Shown here piece after piece: positions 46,767 to 54,751 of a stretch of 64,000 bases of DNA. The first letter of the stretch is position 1. Every line of letters starts with the position of its first letter. The stretch comes from Bradyrhizobium sp. CCBAU 53340 (GTDB lineage: Bacteria; Pseudomonadota; Alphaproteobacteria; Rhizobiales; Xanthobacteraceae). The DNA lies in assembly GCF_015291645.1 (NCBI RefSeq), contig NZ_CP030055.1:2046001-2110000 (forward strand). The letters run 5' to 3'. A program made the position numbers and the translations under genes. The notes beneath the pieces were generated by a model, which saw only the letters and a list, made by a program, of their open reading frames with translations, was not told where the DNA came from and made no database searches.

Positions 46767-48011
46767 TCAGGCCTTCATCTCGCAGGGATTCTGCTCTTTG
46801 GTCGGATAGATCGTCTCCAGGGGATCGTTCGCCGCCGGCACCACATCGCCCAGCACCAGCATGTCCCACTGGTCCTTCATCTGGTCTTTCGGCTTGACCG
46901 TGAACGGATAGGCCTCCTGCACCAGCTGATGATCCCAGGCGCGGAAATACGCCTTGCGCGCCTTGCCGATGTCGAACTGCGCCTGCTTCTCGAAATAGAC
47001 GATCAGTTCATGGCTGTCGGTCGACTTCATCGAATTGATCGCTTCCGCCAGGAGTTTCAGCGTGACATAGTCGATCCAGGCATGGTTCTCCGGTGGTTTG
47101 CCGTATTTCTTGCTAAAGGCGGCGACGAAGCTCTTAGATGTTGGATTGTCCAGCGTGTGATACCAGACGGTTGGCCAGGTGCCGCTGAGATTTCCCGGGC
47201 CCGCGGCCCAGGCATCACCGGTGTTGAGGTTGAATCCGACCAGCGGGTAGGGGAAGCCGAACTCGGCATATTGCTTGACGAGGTTCGTCACCTGGTTGCC
47301 GGCGAGATTGCAGCAGACCACGTCGGGCTTCGCCTGCCGCACCTTCAACAGATACGGGCTGAAGTCGGTGACATCGGTCGCGATCAGCTCGTCGCCAATC
47401 AGGTTCGCATCATGCGCGCTAAAGAAGGTCTTTGCGGCTTTCAGGAGGTCGTGACCGAAAATGTAGTCGGCCGTCAGCGTGAAGAACTTCTTGCCCTTCA
47501 CCATTCCCTTCTGGGACAGCGCGGTACCGACCGCGTTCACCATGACGGTGTTCGGGATGTCGCAGTGGAACGCGTACCTGTTGCAGTTCTTGCCGCGTAG
47601 CGCGTCCGAGCGGGCGCCGGTCGAGAAGAATACCTTTTTGTTGCGCTCGGCCACCTGCATGATGGTGAGCGAGGAGGCCGACGAGATCTCGCCCAGCAGC
47701 ACCACCGCGCCGTCCTGCTCCAGCATGCGCTGCGCCTTGGTCGCCGCGGTCGCCGGGTTGATCGAGTCTTCAGACAGCAAGTCGATCTGCTTGCCAAGGA
47801 TGCCGCCGGCGGCATTGATCTCTTCGGCGGCGAGTTTCACCCCCAACTGTGCGTAGCTGCCGATCACGCCGAGAAAGCCGGTCAGGGGCGTCAGATGCCC
47901 GATCCGGATCTTCTCGGCCTGTGCCCTGACGATCGCGGGAAACCCCAGCGCGGCTGCGCCGGCAAAGGCCGCGCCCGCCCGTAGCAACGTCCGTCGTGGA
48001 TAGCGGATCAT
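46767..48011 (-). CDS. ABC transporter substrate-binding protein, branched-chain type (Peripla_BP_6)
   Basis: 414 residues with a twin-arginine-like leader (YPRRTLLRAGAAFAGAAALG, cleavage near IVRAQA). The fold begins IRIGHLTPLTGFLGVIGSYA and includes LAAEEINAAGGILGKQIDLL and VLLGEISSASSLTIMQVAER. Such proteins bind branched-chain amino acids, amides, urea or aromatic acids. GAGGAG precedes the ATG. It lies between the IclR gene and livH on the same strand. Confidence 0.9.
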   Translation of the reverse strand: MIRYPRRTLLRAGAAFAGAAALGFPAIVRAQAEKIRIGHLTPLTGFLGVIGSYAQLGVKLAAEEINAAGGILGKQIDLLSEDSINPATAATKAQRMLEQDGAVVLLGEISSASSLTIMQVAERNKKVFFSTGARSDALRGKNCNRYAFHCDIPNTVMVNAVGTALSQKGMVKGKKFFTLTADYIFGHDLLKAAKTFFSAHDANLIGDELIATDVTDFSPYLLKVRQAKPDVVCCNLAGNQVTNLVKQYAEFGFPYPLVGFNLNTGDAWAAGPGNLSGTWPTVWYHTLDNPTSKSFVAAFSKKYGKPPENHAWIDYVTLKLLAEAINSMKSTDSHELIVYFEKQAQFDIGKARKAYFRAWDHQLVQEAYPFTVKPKDQMKDQWDMLVLGDVVPAANDPLETIYPTKEQNPCEMKA

Positions 48012-48153
48012 CTCTGTCTCCTCCCGGGTTCATCGCCCGCCTCTCTTCAAAACCGAGCATCCTGGATTGTGAGAGAGCGTTTATTAATGCCGGAGGATAA
48101 TCCCGAACGCCATTGCCGGTGTCAACCGGCAAAATCGCGGTCTGGACTGCGGC

Positions 48154-49119
48154 CTAGACTTTCTGCGTGAACGCCTTGTGCGGCCGGTCCTTGGCGCCGA
48201 ACTCGGCAGACAGGCGGTCGGCGGCGGCCTGCACGACTTGTGCGCCGGCGTGCAGCGCCTGGTTGGACAGACGCCAGATCGGGCCGGAAATGCCGAGCGC
48301 GCCGATCACCTGACCGGTGAAATCGGTCACGGGCACGGCGACGCAGCGTACTTCCGGATTGAACTCGCCGTCGTCGAAGGCAACGCCGGTGCGCTGCACT
48401 TCGGCAATCTCGCGCATCAGCGTGCCGACGTCGCTGATGGATTTCGGCGTGGACGGTTTCAGCTCCACGCGATCGATGAAGCGCTTGAGTTGCTCGGGAC
48501 GAAGCGAGGCCAGGATGATCTTGCCGAGCGCGGTGCAATGGGCGGGCCGCACCACGCCGACACGATCGGCGAGCTGGAAGGCGCCGGGGCCGCTGGTGCG
48601 CGCGATAACGACCACCGCATCGCCCATTCGCACGGCAAAATGGCCACTTTCGCCGGTCTGGCGAGACAGCTCCTCCAGCACGGGTGTCGCGACATTGACC
48701 ATCTCGATCTCGTCGAGCGCGGATGCTGCGAGCGCAAACAAGGGACGGCCGATCCGATACCGCTTGTTGTCCTTCTCCTGGCGAAGGTAGCCGAGCGAGA
48801 CCAGCGTCTTTGCGAGATGAAACGTGGTGGAGTTGTGCAGGCCGACTAACTTGCTCAGTTCCGCAAGCCCAATGCCCTCACGATGCCGCGCCACCTCTTC
48901 AAGGATCGAGAAGGCGCGCCCGAGCGACTGAACCCCGCCGCCGCGTTGCTTGTCGTCGGTCTCATCCTCACCAGTAGCCTGCGCTGCGGGAACCAGTTTG
49001 GCAATCGCGGCCTTGCGTGGGCTTGCAGGCTTCTCGCTGGTTGTAGGCTTGGTACGCGATCTCAAGGACAAGGCCCTCTCTGGTGAGTCGTTATGGCTCC
49101 ATTCTTGCGACAGTAGCAC
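48154..49119 (-). CDS. IclR family transcriptional regulator of the Liv/ThDP module
   Basis: Up to 321 residues; the true start is unclear because the first codons are GTG and TTG and the N-terminal 60 residues are low-complexity (KPTTSEKPASPRKAAIAK). The winged helix is GIGLAELSKLVGLHNSTTFH. The effector domain has HCTALGKIILASL and PVTDFTGQVIGALGISGP. It is upstream of the transporter genes and divergent from the ThDP enzyme operon, so it probably controls both. Confidence 0.88.
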   Translation of the reverse strand: MLLSQEWSHNDSPERALSLRSRTKPTTSEKPASPRKAAIAKLVPAAQATGEDETDDKQRGGGVQSLGRAFSILEEVARHREGIGLAELSKLVGLHNSTTFHLAKTLVSLGYLRQEKDNKRYRIGRPLFALAASALDEIEMVNVATPVLEELSRQTGESGHFAVRMGDAVVVIARTSGPGAFQLADRVGVVRPAHCTALGKIILASLRPEQLKRFIDRVELKPSTPKSISDVGTLMREIAEVQRTGVAFDDGEFNPEVRCVAVPVTDFTGQVIGALGISGPIWRLSNQALHAGAQVVQAAADRLSAEFGAKDRPHKAFTQKV

Positions 49120-49185
49120 GCAACGAGCGCAGCCGTTGGCGCGGAGTTTCGCGTTTCCTTTGGCGGGAACATATCACAATATAGT

Positions 49186-49214
49186 TTGACGTACAGCATT
49201 ATGAGAAATAGGCT
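49186..49214 (+). promoter_or_regulatory. Possible promoter of the ThDP operon
   Basis: TTGACG, 17 bases, TAGGCT in the divergent gap before the ThDP gene start at 49293. The -35 is good, the -10 poor. An ATAT-caca-ATAT tract just upstream may be part of an operator. Confidence 0.35.
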
Positions 49215-49292
49215 GCTTGCGGCCCCATGATGACCGGCCGCGTTTCCGCATCGGTACACAAGAAGTCGACGGGCCGAGAGGGAGACCGGTTA

Positions 49293-51092
49293 ATGTCGCA
49301 AAACATGCTCAATGGCGCGCAGGTCATTGTCGATTATCTGATCCAGGAGAAGGTGCCGCAGGTGTTCGGGCTGTGCGGCCACGGCAACATTCAGTTCATC
49401 GACGCGCTCTACGAGCGCTCCTCCGACATCAAGACGATCTCGGTGCATCATGAGAGCGTCGCCGGCTTCATGGCGGACGTCTATTACCGTGTCTCCGGCA
49501 GGCCGACCGCGACCTTCACATCCTGTGGGCCAGGTTCGGCGAATTTGCCGATCTCTCTTGCGAACGCCTTTCTCGATTCCGTGCCGTTCATGGCGATTAC
49601 CGGCAATGTGCCGACCAGCCAGTTCAATCGCGGCGCGTTTCAGGAGATGTACCGGCACTATCAGGCCGACTTCCCGTCCACCGTGCGCACTATCTGCAAG
49701 AAGGTGTTCCAGCCGACGCGTGGCGAGATGGTGCCGCTCGCGGTGCGCCAAGCCTGGAAAACCATGGTGACGGGAAGGCCCGGGCCTGTTGTGGTCGACG
49801 TACCCTTTGACGTCTTCATGGAATCGGCCGCCGAAGAGGCGCCAAAGGCGACCGAGTGGAGTGCCAACATCTCAAGCCGCTGCGGCGCCGATCCGGAGGG
49901 CGTCGAGAAGGCGGTCGACATGCTGCTTGCGGCCGAGCGACCGGTGATGCTGGTCGGGCAGGGCGTGCGCTATGGCGGCGCGGCGGAGGAGCTGCGCAAG
50001 CTTGCCGAGCGGCTTCAGATTCCCGTAGCAGCGTCCGCGAGCGGCCTCGGCGCGCTCGACGTCAATCATCCGCTCGCGCTCGGCCTCGTCGCGCGCGCCG
50101 GCCATTACCAGGCCAACCACGCGGCGCGTCAGGCCGACGTACTGCTCGCACTCGGTGTTCGCTTCGACGACCGCACTTCGAGCTCGTGGATTCCCGGCTA
50201 TTCCTTCACGATCCCGCCGACGAGATTGATCCACGTCGACATCGATCCTGAAGAGATAGGCCGCAACTATCCGGTCGCGCTCGGATTGATGGCTGATGTT
50301 CGCACCTTCCTGCGGCAAGTACATGCCGAGCTTGATCGCCGCGACAATCTGTTCAGGAAATCGGATGCGCGCAAAAAATGGCTGGCGCAGATCGACGGCT
50401 ATCGCAAGGAGTGGGACAAGTTCGTCGCGCCCGGCTTCTCTGACGACACCGTCCCGATCAATCCGCAGCGCGCAGCCGCCGAGATCGACAAGGCGCTGCC
50501 TGAGGATGCGATCCTGGTCTCCGACATCGGGGTGCACCACAACTGGCTGCTCGGCTTCTGCAAGCCGAAGCGGCCGGATTCGCTGATCGGCTCGATGGGC
50601 TTTGGCCCGATGGGTTTTGGCGTCGCCGGCGTGATGGGCGCGAAGTTCGCGGCGCCTGATCGGCCCTGCGTGTCGGTCTGCGGCGACGGCGCCTTCTTCA
50701 TGCATGCCAACGTGCTTGGCACCGCGGTCGAGTACAATTTGCCCGTGGTCTGGGTGGTCTGGAACAATTACGCCTATGCCTCGATCCGCGGCCTCCAGCG
50801 CGGCTATCTCGGCGGGCGCGAGCTTGCCACCGATTTCAGGCATCCCGAGACGGGGGAGCGCTACAATCCGGATTTCGCGGCGATGGCGCGGTCCTGCGGC
50901 GTCGAAGGCGTGCGGGTCGATCGTGCCGCTGACATCGGCGAGGCCATCCGCAAGGGCATCGCCGCCAACAAGCCGTACCTGATCGACGTCGATATCGCCG
51001 CCGACGTCAATCCATCCGGCGCCGGCATTTGGGAACTACCTGGCCTCGGCCAGAGCAAGGCCGGAATCGGCACGCGCTTCCAGCCAGGCTGA
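49293..51092 (+). CDS. Thiamine diphosphate-dependent enzyme, acetolactate synthase-like
   Basis: 599 residues from the ATG at 49293 (GAGAGGGAGA upstream). The three ThDP domains are present. The pyrimidine-activating glutamate is Glu54 in SVHHESVAGFMAD. SCGPGSANLPISLANAF follows. The ThDP/Mg motif starts at Gly464, GDGAFFMHANVLG, with Asn at 491-492 in VVWNNYAY. It should decarboxylate or ligate a 2-keto acid. No regulatory small subunit (IlvN) lies next to it and the neighbours are catabolic, so an anabolic acetolactate synthase is unlikely. The reaction is not predictable; related folds include benzoylformate decarboxylase, Xsc and IolD. Confidence 0.9.
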   Translation: MSQNMLNGAQVIVDYLIQEKVPQVFGLCGHGNIQFIDALYERSSDIKTISVHHESVAGFMADVYYRVSGRPTATFTSCGPGSANLPISLANAFLDSVPFMAITGNVPTSQFNRGAFQEMYRHYQADFPSTVRTICKKVFQPTRGEMVPLAVRQAWKTMVTGRPGPVVVDVPFDVFMESAAEEAPKATEWSANISSRCGADPEGVEKAVDMLLAAERPVMLVGQGVRYGGAAEELRKLAERLQIPVAASASGLGALDVNHPLALGLVARAGHYQANHAARQADVLLALGVRFDDRTSSSWIPGYSFTIPPTRLIHVDIDPEEIGRNYPVALGLMADVRTFLRQVHAELDRRDNLFRKSDARKKWLAQIDGYRKEWDKFVAPGFSDDTVPINPQRAAAEIDKALPEDAILVSDIGVHHNWLLGFCKPKRPDSLIGSMGFGPMGFGVAGVMGAKFAAPDRPCVSVCGDGAFFMHANVLGTAVEYNLPVVWVVWNNYAYASIRGLQRGYLGGRELATDFRHPETGERYNPDFAAMARSCGVEGVRVDRAADIGEAIRKGIAANKPYLIDVDIAADVNPSGAGIWELPGLGQSKAGIGTRFQPG

Positions 51093-51136
51093 TCTCGGTT
51101 CGCGACAGCAATCAACAACAATAACAGGAGATGGGA

Positions 51137-51841
51137 ATGACGCTCGCAGGCAAGAAGGTCATGGTGGTCGGCGGCTCCTCAGGCATCGGCCTCGCCACGG
51201 CCGAACTTGCAAAAAGAGCAGGCGCGGATGTCATCATCGCCTCGCGCAGCGCTGCAAAACTCGATCCAATCGCCGAGCGGCTGAAGGTGACGGCAATTCC
51301 CACCGACGTCACCAGCGACCAGAGCGTCGCGGAGCTGTTCCGCCATACCGGCGCTGTCGATCACGTCGTGCTGACGGCGGCGCAGCTTCGCACCGGACCG
51401 TTCAAGACGGTCGCAATGGAGGATGTGCGCGCCACGATGGAGGGCAAGTTCTGGGGTGCCTGGCGCGTGGCGCGCAAGGCCGAGATTTTGCCAGGCGGCT
51501 CCTTGACACTGGTCACGGGCTTCCTCAGCGTCCGGCCGCGGCCGAACTCGGCGATCATCAGCGCTGCGAATGGTGCGCTGGAATCGCTCGCGCGCGCACT
51601 TGCGCTCGAGCTCGCGCCAGTGCGGGTGAATGCGGTCTCGCCGGGCGTGATTGACACGCCGATCCGTGAGGCAATGCCGGAAGCGGCGCGGCAGGAGATG
51701 CTCGCCAAGACCGCGGCCGCGCTGCCGGTCGGCCGCGTCGGCATGGCCGGCGACATCGCGCAGCAGATCGCGAGCCTCATGATCAACGGCTTCGCCACCG
51801 GATCGATCGTCTATATCGATGGCGGCGCGCTAGTGAACTGA
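51137..51841 (+). CDS. SDR-fold protein lacking the catalytic Tyr and Lys
   Basis: 234 residues; the ATG at 51137 is preferred because AGGAG is six bases upstream, whereas the ATG at 51131 abuts it. The NAD(P) loop is intact (VVGGSSGIGLA). The NNAG motif is degenerate (LTAAQL). At the active site, where YxxxK is expected, the sequence is NSAIISAANGALES: Ile141 in place of Tyr and Asn145 in place of Lys. Such SDRs exist as uncharacterised Lin1944-like groups. It may bind nucleotide without being a normal dehydrogenase. It follows the ThDP gene by 44 bases. Confidence 0.85.
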   Translation: MTLAGKKVMVVGGSSGIGLATAELAKRAGADVIIASRSAAKLDPIAERLKVTAIPTDVTSDQSVAELFRHTGAVDHVVLTAAQLRTGPFKTVAMEDVRATMEGKFWGAWRVARKAEILPGGSLTLVTGFLSVRPRPNSAIISAANGALESLARALALELAPVRVNAVSPGVIDTPIREAMPEAARQEMLAKTAAALPVGRVGMAGDIAQQIASLMINGFATGSIVYIDGGALVN

Positions 51842-51865
51842 ACGCACGGGAAAAGGAATGCGATC

Positions 51866-52249
51866 ATGGCCTCAGAGAACAGCGGCGCCTTCATCCGCAA
51901 CATCGCCGAGGTGCCCTGGCGCGAATTTCCCAATCACTTTGGCGGCGCGCTGTCGAAGCCCCTGGTGATGCCGGAGACGACCGGCTCACGCCACATAGAC
52001 TATCGCATCTCGATGTACCAGCCGATGGCCCATGTCGCGCGGCACCATCACAAGGTGCAGGAACAAGTCTATCATGTGCTCGAAGGCGAGGGGTTGATGG
52101 AGATCGCGGGCAAGAGCCAGGTCGTGCGTAAGCATGACGTGATCTTCCTGCCGCCCGGCGTCGAACACGCGATCTCCAATTCAGGCCTCACCGATCTCGT
52201 TTTTCTGGTGCTGACCTCGCCGGCGACGGACGAAGGGAGTGCTACCTAG
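51866..52249 (+). CDS. Cupin-domain protein of the ThDP operon
   Basis: 127 residues with a full cupin motif 1, HVARHHHKVQEQVYHVLEGEG (His pair and Glu), and motif 2 DVIFLPPGVEHAISN, so a bound metal is plausible. AAAGGA precedes the ATG, 24 bases after the SDR stop. Possible roles are sugar or keto acid isomerase, dioxygenase, or cofactor-independent sensor. It is the last gene of the ThDP, SDR, cupin operon. Confidence 0.85.
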   Translation: MASENSGAFIRNIAEVPWREFPNHFGGALSKPLVMPETTGSRHIDYRISMYQPMAHVARHHHKVQEQVYHVLEGEGLMEIAGKSQVVRKHDVIFLPPGVEHAISNSGLTDLVFLVLTSPATDEGSAT

Positions 52250-53166
52250 CCGTCGCCCCGCAGGCTCAGTTGATGCCATGGTCGCAGCCTCCCTATATTG
52301 TCTCTTCACCGTTCGCGATCCACGGCGACATGTCACATGACTAATATCAATATCAGTGGATTGACCCCACGTCCGAGCCGGAATGGACCGGCTTCGACCG
52401 GCAGTCAGCCGACCATCTGGTGAAGGTCTCGAACGCTTCGATCGCACTGAGCTAGGCCCTGGCAATTCGCAATGGGCGGCCGGTCGATACCTCGTTTAGA
52501 TCTCAGTCTGTAAGCCATTGATCTGAAATGATCCGATTTTGGCCCGGTTGGAAAAATAAACTAGAGAAATCAACGGCCACAGCGTGTCTCTTAATCAGCG
52601 GGTCCCAGGTTCGAGCCCTGGTGCGCCCGCCATTTGAAATCAATTGCTTGCAGCGATTGAGTATCAAAACGGGCTCCTTTAGTTGGGGGTCGGTGGTACT
52701 TTCCTTTTTCGATCTCATTGCCAGCCCGCGATTTTGTGCGATTCCGGTACTCGGTGGCTACGCCCGAGCCCCCTTTTGGGTCGGCCATATGAGGAGCGGC
52801 TTTCGGTCCTGATGGCCAAGCGCCGCCATCGATGCCTGCGCGGCAAGATCAGCCTGAAGGTCATAGCCAATATGACTAGAAACGCCGTGGTGCTATTGGC
52901 CGCGATGATCGTCAGCGGAGCTGCCGGCGCATGCGGCCCCAGCGAGACCAACTCGACGAAGGCGCTCGCGGCCTCGAACAAGAAGCCCGGCATCATTGTT
53001 CGGCGGCGACCACCATTCGCTCCGTCGTCTGCCCTCCGGCGAACAGAACCGTTGCCGCCAGCACGCCGGAGCATTGTCGTCGAATCGTTGAAACGCCATC
53101 GTGAGTTCGCCTCGCAAATCGAAAAGTCCAGCGCGCGCCAACCACGCGCTCGATACGATATCTCGC
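52250..53166. other. Gene-poor gap carrying the right tRNA-Lys scar
   Basis: Outside the tRNA remnant (52588-52674) and one doubtful small frame at 52872, no gene can be supported in these 917 bases. Composition and stop-rich frames suggest decayed insertion DNA. Confidence 0.6.
52588..52674 (+). repeat. tRNA-Lys(CTT) 3'-end remnant, right copy of the 87-base direct repeat
   Basis: Better preserved than the left copy: anticodon loop ctcttaa, T arm CCAGG-ttcgagc-CCTGG pairing fully, acceptor 3' strand TGCGCCC and GCCA. The 5' half of the tRNA is missing. About 40 bases past the tRNA end match the left copy, giving an att-like repeat with the copies starting 10,067 bases apart. Confidence 0.78.
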
Positions 53167-53216
53167 CTATTGACCGGCGCTTTGCCCGCCGTCGACATGC
53201 AGGATCTCTCCGGTAA
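52872..53216 (+). CDS. Doubtful small basic exported protein
   Basis: 114 residues starting with a hydrophobic stretch (AVVLLAAMIVSGAAGACG) and then Arg-rich sequence with no recognisable domain. The first part could be a lipoprotein signal, but the lipobox is weak. The end overlaps the SDR gene on the other strand. It may not be expressed. Confidence 0.25.
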   Translation: MTRNAVVLLAAMIVSGAAGACGPSETNSTKALAASNKKPGIIVRRRPPFAPSSALRRTEPLPPARRSIVVESLKRHREFASQIEKSSARQPRARYDISPIDRRFARRRHAGSLR

Positions 53217-53877
53217 CGAAGCTGGCACCCTCGAGGTACAGCACGGCATCGACGATATCGCGCACCTCACCGATTCGTCCGACTGGATGCAGTGTGGCCA
53301 GGAAATCGTACGTTTCGGGTCTATGCATCGGTGTCTTGATCGCTCCCGGCGCCACGGCGTTGACGCGGACGCCCTTGCTTGCGTATTCGATTGCGAGCGA
53401 TCTCGTCGCCGCGTTCAAGCCGCCCTTCGTGAGGGCTGCCAGTACCGAAGGCACCCGGCTTGTCACGTTTTCGTCGAGACTGCTCGTGATTTGCACAATG
53501 TGCCCGGCGCCGCGCTTCAGCATCTCCCGCGCCGCACGTCGCGTGATGTGGAAGAAGCCGTCGAGATTGATGCCGAGTATGTTGGTGTAGTCCTCGTCGG
53601 TATAGTCCGTGAACCGCTTTGCGATGAAGATGCCGGCGTTGTTGACCAGAGTGTCGAGGCGGCCGAAGCGTTCGATCGCCTGCGACACGATGCGTTCCGC
53701 GGTCGCGGGGTCGGTGATGTCGCCGGCGACCGCCAGGATATTCGGATCGGACGACGACCTGATCGACCGGGAATTTGCGACGACGCGGAAACCACGATCG
53801 CGAAATCCACGGACCAAGGCGTCGCCGATACCCTGCGAGGCGCCGGTGACGATGGCGACTTTCTGTTCTGTATCCAT
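53167..53877 (-). CDS. SDR family protein with Tyr-to-Ala active-site change
   Basis: 236 residues from the ATG at 53877 (GGAGA upstream). The SDR fold is otherwise normal: VTGASQGIGDALV, LVNNAGIFIAK, ITSSLDENV, NAVAPGAIKTPM. At YxxxK the sequence is AALTK: the Lys (151) is kept but Ala147 stands where Tyr should be. It may be inactive, or use another residue. It is the last gene of the ketone-body/efflux operon, 47 bases after bdhA. Confidence 0.85.
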   Translation of the reverse strand: MDTEQKVAIVTGASQGIGDALVRGFRDRGFRVVANSRSIRSSSDPNILAVAGDITDPATAERIVSQAIERFGRLDTLVNNAGIFIAKRFTDYTDEDYTNILGINLDGFFHITRRAAREMLKRGAGHIVQITSSLDENVTSRVPSVLAALTKGGLNAATRSLAIEYASKGVRVNAVAPGAIKTPMHRPETYDFLATLHPVGRIGEVRDIVDAVLYLEGASFVTGEILHVDGGQSAGQ

Positions 53878-53924
53878 GATGGATCTCCATGAAGTTTGTT
53901 GAATGGCGGCCAATGCCGTATCTG

Positions 53925-54707
53925 CTACTGCGCGGTCCAGCCACCATCGACGGAGATCGCCGTACCCGTGATCTGATCCGCCGCCGGCGAGCACAGGAAG
54001 GCTACGGTGCCGCCGAGTTGCGCCGGCGAAACGAAATCGAGCGACGGCTGCTTCTCCGCCAGTAGCGTCCTCATCGCATCCTTCTGGCTGATGTGCCGCT
54101 CGGTGGCGATGTTGCCGATCTGCTTTTCGACCAGGGGCGTCAGCACCCAGCCGGGACAAACGGCATTGCAGGTGACACCGCTACCGGCGGTCTCAAGGCC
54201 GACCACCTTCGTCAATCCTACGAGCCCGTGCTTGGCCGCGACATAAGCCGCCTTATGCGTCGACGCGACCAGGCCGTGCGTGGAGGCAATGTTGACGATC
54301 CGGCCCCAGCGCCGTTTCCGCATGTGAGGGACCGCTGCCGCGATGCCGTGGAACGCCGCCGACAGATTGATCGCAAGGATTGCGTCCCACTTGGCGGCCG
54401 GGAATTCTTCCACCGGCGCGGTGAATTGGATGCCGGCGTTGTTCACGAGAATGTCGAGATGTCCGAACTCGCGGACCGTCGTGTCGATCAATCCCTTCAC
54501 GGCTTCAGCGCCCGACATATCGGCCGCGTTGTAGACGACGCGCACGCCGTGATCGCGCTCGATCCCTTTTCGGATCGACTCGATCTCGCCGGCATCGCCA
54601 AACCCGTTCAGCACGAGATCGGCGCCTTGCCTGGCCAGTTCCCTGGCGATGCCGAGCCCGATGCCGCTGGTCGATCCGGTGACGATTGCAACCTTGTTCT
54701 TCAACAT
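53925..54707 (-). CDS. bdhA: 3-hydroxybutyrate dehydrogenase
   Basis: 260 residues from the ATG at 54707, preceded by AAAGGA. Canonical SDR with VTGSTSGIGLGIAREL, catalytic Ser142 in IASTHGLV and Tyr155/Lys159 in AAYVAAKHG. VCPGWVLTPLVEKQI and the end ITGTAISVDGGWTAQ are typical of D-3-hydroxybutyrate dehydrogenase. It interconverts 3-hydroxybutyrate and acetoacetate, which matches the acetoacetate decarboxylase encoded four genes upstream and suggests a link to PHB turnover. Confidence 0.93.
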   Translation of the reverse strand: MLKNKVAIVTGSTSGIGLGIARELARQGADLVLNGFGDAGEIESIRKGIERDHGVRVVYNAADMSGAEAVKGLIDTTVREFGHLDILVNNAGIQFTAPVEEFPAAKWDAILAINLSAAFHGIAAAVPHMRKRRWGRIVNIASTHGLVASTHKAAYVAAKHGLVGLTKVVGLETAGSGVTCNAVCPGWVLTPLVEKQIGNIATERHISQKDAMRTLLAEKQPSLDFVSPAQLGGTVAFLCSPAADQITGTAISVDGGWTAQ

Positions 54708-54751
54708 GGCAGTTCCTTTCAATGCTGGGTGGTCGTTCTGGGGTGAAGTGC

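Noticed and set aside
45819..47600. Long plus-strand frame opposite livH and the binding protein
   Set aside because: Antisense shadow; composition is dominated by Asp, Glu, Arg and His and there is no ribosome site.
49293..51092. Anabolic acetolactate synthase (IlvB)
   Set aside because: No IlvN subunit or ilvC is adjacent, and the operon partners and IclR control are catabolic.
42521..52674. Two functional tRNA-Lys genes
   Set aside because: Both lack the acceptor 5' strand and D arm; the left copy also has a damaged T arm.
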